DNA from: Novosphingobium rosa NBRC 15208
GTDB lineage: Bacteria; Pseudomonadota; Alphaproteobacteria; Sphingomonadales; Sphingomonadaceae
DNA length: 64,000 bases
Direction: 5' to 3'
Assembly: GCF_001598555.1 (NCBI RefSeq)
Contig: NZ_BCZE01000039.1
Span: 1 to 64,000 of the forward strand
The notes below the pieces were generated by a model. It was not told the DNA's origin. It saw nothing but the letters and a program-made list of their open reading frames with translations, and did no database searches. This document shows, piece by piece, positions 8,221 through 15,493 of the stretch (within the stretch, counting starts at the first letter, position 1; every line of letters begins with the position of its first letter). The position numbers were made by a program, and so were the translations under genes.

Positions 8221-8829
8221 ATGCGCACCGCCACCATCGCCCGCAAGACCCATGAAACCGACATTTTCGTCGAGATTAACCTCGACGGTACGGGGCAGTT
8301 CGATGTCTCGACCGGGATTGGTTTCCTCGATCATATGGTCGAGCAGCTCTCGCGCCATTCGCTGATCGACATGACGGTGAAGATCAAGGGCGACCTGCAT
8401 GTGGACCAGCACCACACCACGGAAGATTGCGCCATCGCCATCGGCCAGGCCGTGAGCAAGGCGCTGGCCGACAAGGCGGGCATCGCGCGCTATGGCCAGG
8501 TCTATTCGCCGATGGACGAGGCGCTGGCCCGTGTGGCGCTGGACATTTCCGGCCGCCCCTGGCTGGTGTGGAAGGCCGCCTTCACCCAGACCCGCCTTGG
8601 CGAGATGGACACCGAGCTGTTCGAGCACTGGTTCCACTCCTTCGCTCAGGCCGCGGGCATCACGCTGCATTGCGAGCTGCTCTATGGCCAGAACAACCAC
8701 CACATCATCGAGGGCCTGTTCAAGGGCCTGGCCCGCGCGCTGCGTCAGGCGGTGGAGCTGGACCCCCGCAAGGGCGGCGCCGTGCCCAGCACCAAGGGGC
8801 TGCTGGGCGATGGATCTCTGGAGGCTTGA
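8221..8829 (+). CDS. hisB: Imidazoleglycerol-phosphate dehydratase
   Basis: The 202-residue monofunctional HisB has the metal-binding motifs [31 protein letters not shown] and [11 protein letters not shown]-type (here [17 protein letters not shown]) that bind the Mn ions. It dehydrates imidazole-glycerol phosphate to imidazole-acetol phosphate in histidine synthesis. It heads the cluster hisB-yciI-hisH-hisA-hisF-hisE-hinT. The yciI-like gene starts on the base after its stop. The ATG lies 7 bp after a plausible -10 box, suggesting leaderless translation. Confidence 0.97.
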   Translation: MRTATIARKTHETDIFVEINLDGTGQFDVSTGIGFLDHMVEQLSRHSLIDMTVKIKGDLHVDQHHTTEDCAIAIGQAVSKALADKAGIARYGQVYSPMDEALARVALDISGRPWLVWKAAFTQTRLGEMDTELFEHWFHSFAQAAGITLHCELLYGQNNHHIIEGLFKGLARALRQAVELDPRKGGAVPSTKGLLGDGSLEA

Positions 8830-9120
8830 ATGTTCATCTGCGTTCTGACCTACACCGCATCGCCCGAGGATGTCGCCGCCCTGCGCCCCGCGCATCTGGA
8901 CTTCCTGAAAGAGCAGCATGAGGCCGGGCATTTCATCGGCTGGGGCCGTCAGGCCTCCGGTCAGGGCGGGGTTGTGTTCGCCAAGGGCGATGACCGCGCG
9001 GTGATCGAGGCGCTGGCCGCCACCGATCCCTACATCAAGGGCAAGGTCGCCACGGTCGAAGTGATCGAGATGAACGTGGCCTTCCTCTCGCCCGATTTCG
9101 TGAGCGACGTGACGGCATGA
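8830..9120 (+). CDS. YciI family protein within the his cluster
   Basis: The 96-residue protein is a ferredoxin-like YciI/DGPF-type fold with HLDFLKEQHEAGHFIGWGRQ and DDRAVIEALAATDPYIKGKVAT, which include the conserved His and Asp of the putative YciI active site. The biochemical role is unknown for most YciI proteins. It is exactly contiguous with hisB and overlaps hisH by 4 bp (ATGA), so its product is made along with HisB and HisH. A link to histidine synthesis is suggested only by position. Confidence 0.85.
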   Translation: MFICVLTYTASPEDVAALRPAHLDFLKEQHEAGHFIGWGRQASGQGGVVFAKGDDRAVIEALAATDPYIKGKVATVEVIEMNVAFLSPDFVSDVTA

Positions 9121-9731
9121 CGCTGGCGCTGATCGATTATGGCGCGGGCAACCTCCATTCGGTGGCCAATGCTCTGAAAGCGGCGGGCGCGACGGACGTG
9201 GCCATTACCGCCGATCCAGACGTGGTGGCCAAGGCCGACCGCGTGGTGCTGCCCGGCGTGGGCAGCTTCAAGGCCTGCGCCGAGGGCCTGAACGCCATCG
9301 ACGGTCTGGTTCAGGCGATGGAAGCCCGCGTGCTGACCGATAAAGTGCCCTTCCTCGGCATTTGCGTCGGCATGCAGCTGCTGGCCACGCGCGGCGTGGA
9401 GCATGGCATCACGCAGGGGCTCGGCTGGATTCCCGGAGAGGTTCGCCTGCTGGAGCCCGCCGATGCTTCGATCAAGATTCCCCATATGGGCTGGAACGAT
9501 GTGATCGTGGCACCGGGCGCGCCTCTGGTGGCGGGCGGCGAGGGCTATTTCCTCCATTCCTATCACTTCGTGCCCGAGGATGAGGCCCATGTGCTGGCCC
9601 GCACCGCGCATGGGGTGCCCGTGGTGGCCGCTGTCGGTCGCGACAACATCGTGGGCGCGCAGTTTCACCCGGAAAAGAGCCAGAAGTTCGGGCTGGATCT
9701 GTTGACGCGGTTTCTGGACTGGCAGGGGTAA
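9117..9731 (+). CDS. hisH: Imidazole glycerol phosphate synthase glutaminase subunit
   Basis: The 204-residue class I glutamine amidotransferase has the nucleophile motif FLGICVGMQLL, the oxyanion region GAGNLHSVANAL and the catalytic His/Glu pair in GAQFHPEKSQKFG. HisH releases ammonia that is channelled into HisF to form imidazole-glycerol phosphate and AICAR. It overlaps the yciI-like gene by 4 bp. Palindromic repeat copy 4 begins 14 bp after its stop, separating it from hisA. Confidence 0.97.
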   Translation: MTLALIDYGAGNLHSVANALKAAGATDVAITADPDVVAKADRVVLPGVGSFKACAEGLNAIDGLVQAMEARVLTDKVPFLGICVGMQLLATRGVEHGITQGLGWIPGEVRLLEPADASIKIPHMGWNDVIVAPGAPLVAGGEGYFLHSYHFVPEDEAHVLARTAHGVPVVAAVGRDNIVGAQFHPEKSQKFGLDLLTRFLDWQG

Positions 9732-9745
9732 GAAAAGGGATAGAT

Positions 9746-9932
9746 GCGAGGGCCATCGCCCTCGCGCTCCCTTTAATGTCTACGTTGCGCCTCGGGTTCG
9801 GCCCCGCGCAAAGATTGCAGCGCCGCAGGCTTTAGGGCCGCTGCGCGGCGGGGAGTTTGAACGCGAGGGATCGGGCGCTGCCGCCCTCTCGCCGGAAGAC
9901 GTAATGGGGTGAAGGGGCGCGGGCGTCCCTTC
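9746..9932. repeat. Palindromic intergenic repeat, copy 4 (type 2 to type 1), inside the his cluster
   Basis: The copy lies between hisH and hisA. The left hairpin is GCGAGGGC-CATC-GCCCTCGC. The right end has the type-1 core GCCGGAAGACGTAAT, but its terminal hairpin has diverged to GAAGGG/CCCTTC (9911-9932), still base-paired. The central hairpin is reduced. The right hairpin is followed by GATAATTCTTTTCTTG. Confidence 0.85.
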
Positions 9933-9965
9933 GATAATTCTTTTCTTGATAGGGCCTAGAAACCA

Positions 9966-10697
9966 ATGATCGTTTTCCCCGCCATCGACCTGAAAGCCGG
10001 CCAGGTCGTCCGCCTGGCCGAGGGCGATATGAACCGCGCGACCGTTTATGGCGACAACCCTGCCGCCCAAGCACAGATTTTCGCCAAGGCCGGAAGCCAG
10101 TTCCTCCATGTGGTGGACCTCGACGGCTCCTTCGCGGGCCGCGCCGAGAACCGCGAGGCCGTGGAAGGCATCCTCCAGAGCTTCGAGGGCCATGTGCAGC
10201 TGGGCGGCGGCATCCGCACGCGTGAGGCGGTGGCGGGCTGGTTCGATCTGGGCGTTTCCCGCGTGGTGATGGGCACCGCCGCGCTGAAGGATCCGCAGTT
10301 CGTCAAGGACATGGCCAAGGAGTTCCCCGGCGGCATCGTGGTGGCGGTGGACGCCCGCGACGGCTTCGTGGCCACCGAGGGCTGGGCGGAAGTCTCGGAC
10401 GTGTCCGTGGTGGACCTCGCCCGCCGTTTCGAGGACGCGGGCGTCGCCAGCCTGTTGTTCACCGACATCGGCCGCGATGGGCTGCTGAAGGGCGCCAACA
10501 TCGAGGCGACCGTCGATCTGGCGCGCCGCGTGGACATTCCCGTGATCGCCAGCGGCGGGGTGAAGGGGCTGGATGATATTCGCATGCTCTCGCTCCACGC
10601 GCATGAGGGGATCGAGGGGGTGATTACCGGTCGCGCTCTGTTCGAGGGGCGGCTGGATCTGGCGGCGGCGATCGCGATGGCGCAGAAGGAAGGTTGA
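9966..10697 (+). CDS. hisA: Phosphoribosylformimino-5-aminoimidazole carboxamide ribotide isomerase
   Basis: The 243-residue (beta-alpha)8 barrel starts MIVFPAIDLKAGQVVRLAEGD. The N-terminal catalytic Asp lies in PAIDLK and the second in FTDIGRDG, with phosphate-binding loops at LGGGIRT and ASGGVKGLDDI. It catalyses the Amadori isomerisation of ProFAR to PRFAR. It is flanked on both sides by palindromic repeats (copies 4 and 5), an unusual arrangement for a biosynthetic operon gene. Confidence 0.97.
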   Translation: MIVFPAIDLKAGQVVRLAEGDMNRATVYGDNPAAQAQIFAKAGSQFLHVVDLDGSFAGRAENREAVEGILQSFEGHVQLGGGIRTREAVAGWFDLGVSRVVMGTAALKDPQFVKDMAKEFPGGIVVAVDARDGFVATEGWAEVSDVSVVDLARRFEDAGVASLLFTDIGRDGLLKGANIEATVDLARRVDIPVIASGGVKGLDDIRMLSLHAHEGIEGVITGRALFEGRLDLAAAIAMAQKEG

Positions 10698-10710
10698 AGA
10701 AGGGATAGAT

Positions 10711-10898
10711 GCGAGGGCCATCACCCTCGCGCTCCCTTTAGTGTCTGCGTTGCGCATCGGGTTCAGCCGCAGGGCAACCTTGCAGCGCCGCAGGCTTTAA
10801 GGCCGCTGCGCGGCAGGGAGTTTATGCGAGAGGCTGTGGCTAAACCGCCCTTTCGCCGGAAGACGTAACGGGGGTGCAGGGGGTGTAACACCCCCTGC
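10711..10898. repeat. Palindromic intergenic repeat, copy 5 (type 2 to type 1), inside the his cluster
   Basis: The copy lies between hisA and hisF and begins 13 bp after the hisA stop. The left hairpin is GCGAGGG-CCATCA-CCCTCGC. The right hairpin has changed its base to GCAGGGGG/CCCCCTGC (10876-10898), with both strands changed so pairing is kept. The type-1 core GCCGGAAGACGTAAC is intact. Confidence 0.87.
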
Positions 10899-10926
10899 TT
10901 CATCCCTTCTAACTTTGGAAAACCGC

Positions 10927-11688
10927 ATGTCCGTTCGCATCCGTGTCATTCCCTGCCTTGATGTCCGCGATGGCCGCGTGGTGAAGGGCGTGAACTTCGT
11001 CGATCTCATCGATGCGGGCGATCCGGTGGAGCAGGCCCGCGCCTATGACGCGGCGGGCGCGGACGAACTCTGCTTCCTCGACATCAGCGCCAGCCATGAG
11101 GGGCGCGGTACGCTGCTCGACGTGGTGCGCCGCACGGCGGAGGTGTGCTTCATGCCGCTGACGGTCGGCGGCGGCGTGCGCAGCGCCGAGGATGCGCGCG
11201 CCCTGCTGCTGGCGGGGGCGGACAAGGTGGCGGTGAACTCCGCCGCCGTCAGCCGGCCCGAGGTCGTCAGCGATATTGCCGAGAAGTTCGGCAGCCAGTG
11301 CATTGTGGCCTCTGTCGATGCGCGTCAGGTCGAACCGGGCCGCTGGGAAATCTTCACCCATGGCGGCCGCAAGGCCACCGGCATCGATGCTCTGGAACAT
11401 GCCATCAAGCTGGCCGAACTGGGCGCGGGCGAACTGCTCGTCACCAGCATGGATGGCGACGGCACGCAGAACGGCTACGATCTGGCGCTGACCCGCACCA
11501 TCGCCGATGCCGTCAGCGTGCCGGTGATCGCCAGCGGGGGCGTGGGCAATCTGGATCATCTGGTGGCGGGCGTCACGCAGGGCCATGCCAGCGCGGTGCT
11601 GGCGGCCAGCATCTTCCACTTCGGCAAGCACACCATTGCCGAGGCGCATGAGGCTCTTCGCGCCGCCGGTCTGCCCGCGCGGGCTTGA
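10927..11688 (+). CDS. hisF: Imidazole glycerol phosphate synthase cyclase subunit
   Basis: The 253-residue (beta-alpha)8 barrel starts [24 protein letters not shown] and has the two catalytic aspartates in PCLDV and TSMDGDG. The phosphate loops are VGGGVRS and [11 protein letters not shown]. With HisH it converts PRFAR and ammonia to imidazole-glycerol phosphate and AICAR. The ATG at 10927 is preferred over 10915, which would add MENR from repeat-flanking sequence. hisE follows after 32 bp. Confidence 0.97.
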   Translation: MSVRIRVIPCLDVRDGRVVKGVNFVDLIDAGDPVEQARAYDAAGADELCFLDISASHEGRGTLLDVVRRTAEVCFMPLTVGGGVRSAEDARALLLAGADKVAVNSAAVSRPEVVSDIAEKFGSQCIVASVDARQVEPGRWEIFTHGGRKATGIDALEHAIKLAELGAGELLVTSMDGDGTQNGYDLALTRTIADAVSVPVIASGGVGNLDHLVAGVTQGHASAVLAASIFHFGKHTIAEAHEALRAAGLPARA

Positions 11689-11720
11689 CCTGAGCGCGCC
11701 ATCAACGCATCGCAGGGCCC

Positions 11721-12083
11721 ATGGAACAGACACCTGACATCGGCGCCACGCTGGAACGCCTTGAGGCGACCATCGCCGCGCGCCGCAGCGCCGATCCCGA
11801 GACCAGTTATGTCGCGAAGCTCAACGCCAAGGGGCTGAAGAAGATCGCGCAGAAGCTGGGCGAGGAGGGCGTGGAAACCGTCATCGCCGCTCTGGCCGAA
11901 GATGACGCCGCGCTCACCGGAGAGGCCGCCGATCTGATCTTCCACCTGATCGTGCTGCTTCAGGCACGCGGGCTGGGTCTGGCCGATGTCTGCGCCGTGC
12001 TGGACCAGCGCGAAGGCATCGGCGGGCTTCAGGAAAAAGCCGCCAGAGGCGGCGGGCCGGAAAAAGCCGCCCGCACCCAATAA
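11721..12083 (+). CDS. hisE: Phosphoribosyl-ATP diphosphatase
   Basis: The 120-residue all-alpha NTP-PPase (MazG-like) protein has the HisE signature SYVAKLNAKGLKKIAQKLGEEGVETVIAAL with the acidic metal-binding ExxE motif, followed by LTGEAADLIFHLIVLL. It hydrolyses phosphoribosyl-ATP to phosphoribosyl-AMP, step 2 of histidine synthesis. The C-terminal 25 residues (KAARGGGPEKAARTQ) are a low-complexity tail beyond the usual domain. hinT starts 11 bp downstream. Confidence 0.95.
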   Translation: MEQTPDIGATLERLEATIAARRSADPETSYVAKLNAKGLKKIAQKLGEEGVETVIAALAEDDAALTGEAADLIFHLIVLLQARGLGLADVCAVLDQREGIGGLQEKAARGGGPEKAARTQ

Positions 12084-12094
12084 GGAGCCCAAGC

Positions 12095-12469
12095 ATGCCC
12101 ATCGACGCAAGGCTGCCCTATGACGAGGCCAACATCTTCGCGAAAATCCTGCGCGGGGAGATCCCCTGCAAGAAGGTCTACGAAGACGATGTCGCGCTGG
12201 CCTTCCATGATATCGCCCCCAAGGCGCCGATCCATGTGCTGGTCATCCCCAAGGGCCCCTATGTCAGCTGGGACGATTTTTCCGCTCATGCCCCTGACGC
12301 TTTGATCGCCGGTTTCATCCGCGCGGTGGGCACGGTGGCGCGCCAGTTCGATCTGGTAGAGCCGGGCTATCGGCTGCTCGCCAACATCGGCCCGGATGGT
12401 GGGCAGGAAGTGCCGCATCTGCATGTTCACCTCTTTGGTGGCGCGCCTTTGGGGCCGATGCTGGCCTGA
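12095..12469 (+). CDS. HIT family (HINT-like) nucleotide hydrolase
   Basis: The 124-residue protein has the histidine triad near its C-terminus, PHLHVHLFGG, and the HINT N-terminal signature NIFAKILRGEIPCKKVYEDD. HINT proteins hydrolyse adenosine 5'-phosphoramidates and acyl-adenylates. The gene follows hisE by 11 bp and shares its transcript. This hisE-hinT linkage is common in Alphaproteobacteria, although HinT has no known step in histidine synthesis. Confidence 0.93.
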   Translation: MPIDARLPYDEANIFAKILRGEIPCKKVYEDDVALAFHDIAPKAPIHVLVIPKGPYVSWDDFSAHAPDALIAGFIRAVGTVARQFDLVEPGYRLLANIGPDGGQEVPHLHVHLFGGAPLGPMLA

Positions 12470-12572
12470 AACGGCCTCCAAACGCTAAAAATCGCGGTAA
12501 AATTAAGGTAAATGAACCGAGGGTGCGGCTCGGCCTTGCCCTGCCGCCCCGCGCCGGGCTAGAGCCCGAAGG

Positions 12573-13082
12573 ATGACGCTTCAGGCAGCCCCCCCTGTCT
12601 TTCCGGCCACCCTCCCTCAACCGTCCAGCGGACTGGTGAGCAAGGGCGCGCATTATTTCGCCGTGCGCGCCTATTATGAGGATACGGACCTGTCGGGCGT
12701 GGTCTATCACGCCAACTACCTGCGCTGGTTCGAACGTGCCCGCTCGGACCTGCTGCGCCTGCTCGGCATTGACCAGCGCGCGGCGGTGGAAACGGGCGAG
12801 GGCGCCTATGCCGTCACCGAGATCGCCATCCGCTATGCCCGCCCCGCGCGGCTCGACGACGATGTGCTGATCGAGACCCGCGTGGAGGATCTGGGCGCGG
12901 CTTCCTGTCGCATGTGTCAGTCAGCGTTCAGAAATGGTGATCTACTGGCCTCGGCGCAACTGCGGGTGGGATTCGTCAGCCCCCAGGGGCGGCCACGGCG
13001 TCAACCGGCGGCATGGCGTGCCGCTTTCGAGGACTTTCTGGCGGGGCGCGTTCCGCCGTCGGGCATCAAGGATGAGGCTTGA
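12573..13082 (+). CDS. ybgC: YbgC-type acyl-CoA thioesterase of the Tol-Pal cluster
   Basis: The 169-residue hotdog-fold protein carries the YbgC signature YYEDTDLSGVVYHANYLRWFERARSD, with the catalytic Asp in DTDLSGVVYHANY. YbgC hydrolyses short acyl-CoAs and is classically the first gene of ybgC-tolQRA-tolB-pal, as here. It precedes tolQ by 3 bp. The N-terminal 25 residues (TLQAAPPVFPATLPQPSSG) are unconserved, so an internal start cannot be excluded. The 103 bp upstream are AT-richer than their surroundings (GGTAAAATTAAGG), a likely promoter region. Confidence 0.92.
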   Translation: MTLQAAPPVFPATLPQPSSGLVSKGAHYFAVRAYYEDTDLSGVVYHANYLRWFERARSDLLRLLGIDQRAAVETGEGAYAVTEIAIRYARPARLDDDVLIETRVEDLGAASCRMCQSAFRNGDLLASAQLRVGFVSPQGRPRRQPAAWRAAFEDFLAGRVPPSGIKDEA

Positions 13083-13085
13083 ACA

Positions 13086-13805
13086 ATGAGTGTGATGACG
13101 TTGCTCGCGCTGGGCGCCGCCGGTCTTGATGGCGCCCCCGACCATCTGGACCCCGTGCGTCTGTTCATGGACGCCGACCCGGTGGTGAAGGGCGTGCTGG
13201 GCGCGCTGGCTCTGGCCAGCCTGTGGGTCTGGACGATCATCATCACCTTCTCGATGCGCGTCGCCACCCTCAAGCGCAAGACCGAGGCTTACGAGGCCGA
13301 ATTCTGGAAAGCCCGCGATCTGGAAGCTTTCCAGAAGGGCGCGCAGGGCCAGAAGGCAGATCTGCCCGCCGCCAAGGTGGTGGCCGCCGCGCTTTCCGAA
13401 TGGCGCCGCTCGGTCACCGGCAAGGTGGACCGCGAGGCCGCGCGCGGTCGTCTGGCCAGCGCGATGGACAGCGTCGTCGCCGCCGAGAGCGAGGATCTGG
13501 CCGACCGTCTGAACTTCCTGGCCACCGTCGGTTCGGTGGCGCCCTTCGTCGGCCTGTTCGGCACGGTGTGGGGCATCATGAACAGCTTCTTCCAGATCGG
13601 CCAGCAGCAGAATTCATCATTGGCGGTGGTGGCTCCGGGCATTTCGGAAGCGCTGTTCGCCACGGCGGTGGGGCTGTTCGCGGCCATTCCGGCGGTGATC
13701 GCCTACAACCGCTTTTCGCATAAGGTGAACGGGTTTGAATCGAAGCTGCAGCGTTTCGCCGACCGCTTCCATGGGAGCCTGAGCCGGGAACTGGATCAGC
13801 TGTGA
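13086..13805 (+). CDS. tolQ: Tol-Pal system inner-membrane protein TolQ
   Basis: The 239-residue MotA/TolQ/ExbB proton-channel family protein has three membrane segments at about 37-58, 137-160 and 172-195. Conserved residues lie in NFLATVGSVAPFVGLFGTVWGIMNSF and GISEALFATAVGLFAAIPAVIAYN. With TolR it forms the proton-driven motor that energises TolA for outer-membrane constriction. It is separated from tolR by palindromic repeat copy 6 (27 bp after the stop), although the two subunits normally need matched expression. Confidence 0.96.
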   Translation: MSVMTLLALGAAGLDGAPDHLDPVRLFMDADPVVKGVLGALALASLWVWTIIITFSMRVATLKRKTEAYEAEFWKARDLEAFQKGAQGQKADLPAAKVVAAALSEWRRSVTGKVDREAARGRLASAMDSVVAAESEDLADRLNFLATVGSVAPFVGLFGTVWGIMNSFFQIGQQQNSSLAVVAPGISEALFATAVGLFAAIPAVIAYNRFSHKVNGFESKLQRFADRFHGSLSRELDQL

Positions 13806-13832
13806 TTCAGGCAGTTCAGAAAAAGAGAAGGC

Positions 13833-14026
13833 TTGAGGGCGTTACGCCCTCAAACTCCCATTACGTCTCCCGACGCATGGACAGTGGCATCCGAACGGAG
13901 CGCCAACGTCCCACCGCCGGAGGCAATCATTCCCTGCGGGACAGGGAGGTTGTACGCAGCCTTTCGGCCACCCGTACCCTTGCGTCGGAAGACGTAACGG
14001 GGGTGCAGGGGGCAATGGCCCCCTGC
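13833..14026. repeat. Palindromic intergenic repeat, copy 6 (type 1/type 1), inside the tol operon
   Basis: Both ends carry the type-1 core (TTACGTCTCCCG on the left and CGGAAGACGTAA on the right), so this copy has two type-1 ends. The left terminal hairpin is TTGAGGGC/GCCCTCAA (13833-13853) and the right is GCAGGGGGC/GCCCCCTGC (14005-14026). Both differ from the family-typical stem but remain fully paired. The central hairpin is replaced by unrelated sequence. Confidence 0.83.
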
Positions 14027-14056
14027 GTCATCCCTTCCTTCCTGGGAGCCTGAACC

Positions 14057-14530
14057 ATGGCGATGGGCATCCACAAATTCTCGCGCGGCGGGCGTCGTGG
14101 TCGCGGCAATCGTTCGCCGATGGCGGAGATCAACGTCACGCCGCTGGTGGACGTGATGCTGGTGCTGCTGATCATTTTCATGGTCACCGCGCCCTTGCTC
14201 AAGGCGGGCATCCCGATCCAGCTGCCGGACAGCCACGCCAAGCCGCTTGACCAGACGCCCAAGCAGGTGACGATCAGCATGGACCGTGAGGGCACCGTGT
14301 TCATCGATGACGCGGAGGTGTCGCCGGGCGAACTGTCGGACCGTCTGGCCAATCTGCCCAAGGACGCTGACGGCAAGGAGCCGCTGGTGGTGCTGCGCGC
14401 CGACAAGGGGCTCGATTATGGCCGGGTGATCGGCCTGATGGGCGATCTGAACCATGCCGGGGTCACCTCGATCTCGCTGGTGACGGTGTCGGCGGGCGAT
14501 CCCGGCGCGCCTGCCAAGCGCGGGAACTGA
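14057..14530 (+). CDS. tolR: Tol-Pal system protein TolR
   Basis: The 157-residue ExbD/TolR family protein has a basic N-terminus, one transmembrane helix (about 30-50, PLVDVMLVLLIIFMVTA) containing the protonatable Asp of VDVM, and a periplasmic domain with VTISMDREGTVFIDD and LVVLRADKGLDYGRV. TolR couples proton flow through TolQ to TolA. It starts 30 bp after repeat copy 6, and tolA begins 6 bp after its stop. Confidence 0.96.
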   Translation: MAMGIHKFSRGGRRGRGNRSPMAEINVTPLVDVMLVLLIIFMVTAPLLKAGIPIQLPDSHAKPLDQTPKQVTISMDREGTVFIDDAEVSPGELSDRLANLPKDADGKEPLVVLRADKGLDYGRVIGLMGDLNHAGVTSISLVTVSAGDPGAPAKRGN

Positions 14531-14536
14531 CGGCCG

Positions 14537-15493
14537 ATGGCAACGAAGATGCGCAAGAGCGAGATGGGGGGGCTGGCGGTCGCGCTGGTCGGCCATGTCG
14601 CGCTTGTGTGGGTGCTGGCGATGTCGTGGCACGGCAAGGTGCCGCCGCCGCCCCCGCGCATGACGGTGACGCTGAGCGATAACGTTGGTCTTCAATCGGA
14701 GGCGCCCAGCCATGAGCAGGCCGCCGCCGATGTGGCGCCCACGCTGGGGCAGGCCCAGCCCGAGGAGCAGGCCGCGCCGGTCCAGCCCGCGCCTGAGCCG
14801 GTGAAGCCGGTGCCGGTTCCCAAACCGGAACCCAGGCCCGAGCCGAAGCCTCAGCCCCGGCCCGAGCCGGTGAAGCCGCAGCCGAAGCCCGAACCCAAGC
14901 CGGTGCCCAAGCCCGAGCCCCATAAACCCCAGCCCAAGCCCGCGCCGCACAAGCCCGAGCCGGTCAAGCAGGCGCCCAGCAAGGCCAAGCCGCAGGACGA
15001 TCCGGTGGGCCGCGCCATCGCTGCGCGTGAGGGCAAGGCCAACACCAAGGGTAGCAAGGATGCCAAGCCCAGCGAGAAGCCAGCAGGCGGCAGCCGCCTT
15101 GGCGCGGACTTCCTGAAGGGCCTCGCGCCGCAGGGCAATGGCAAGGCGCAGACCCCGCCGGCGGCCAACATCGGGCCGGGTGTGCGGGCCGGTTTGGCCA
15201 GCGCGATCTCGCGCGCGCTCAAGCCCAATTGGCGCGTGCCTCAGGGCGTCGATACCGACGAGCTGGTGACGATCCTCTCCTTCGATCTCAACCGGGACGG
15301 CTCGCTGGCCGGGCCGGTGCGGGTGGTGAGCCAGACCGGCATCACCGACAGCAACAAGACTCAGGCCCATATCCATGCGGAAAATGCCGTTCGTGCGGTG
15401 AAACTGGCTGCACCCTTTGCTTTGCCGCCGGAGTATTATGATGCATGGAAGCATGTGGCATCCTTCCGCTTCGACAGGAATCTGGCACAATGA
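14537..15493 (+). CDS. tolA: TolA/TonB-family energy transducer of the Tol-Pal system
   Basis: The 318-residue protein has one N-terminal membrane helix (about 12-30). A long proline-rich periplasmic linker follows (about 75-155), built of Lys-Pro, Glu-Pro and Pro-Lys-Pro repeats. The C-terminal TolA/TonB-like domain (about 215-318) includes ISRALKPNWRVPQGVDTDELVTILSFDLNRDGSL. TolA spans the periplasm and contacts Pal and TolB. The linker is Pro/Lys rather than the Ala/Lys helix of E. coli TolA, giving a more TonB-like extended rod. Its stop overlaps the tolB start (ATGA). Confidence 0.93.
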   Translation: MATKMRKSEMGGLAVALVGHVALVWVLAMSWHGKVPPPPPRMTVTLSDNVGLQSEAPSHEQAAADVAPTLGQAQPEEQAAPVQPAPEPVKPVPVPKPEPRPEPKPQPRPEPVKPQPKPEPKPVPKPEPHKPQPKPAPHKPEPVKQAPSKAKPQDDPVGRAIAAREGKANTKGSKDAKPSEKPAGGSRLGADFLKGLAPQGNGKAQTPPAANIGPGVRAGLASAISRALKPNWRVPQGVDTDELVTILSFDLNRDGSLAGPVRVVSQTGITDSNKTQAHIHAENAVRAVKLAAPFALPPEYYDAWKHVASFRFDRNLAQ

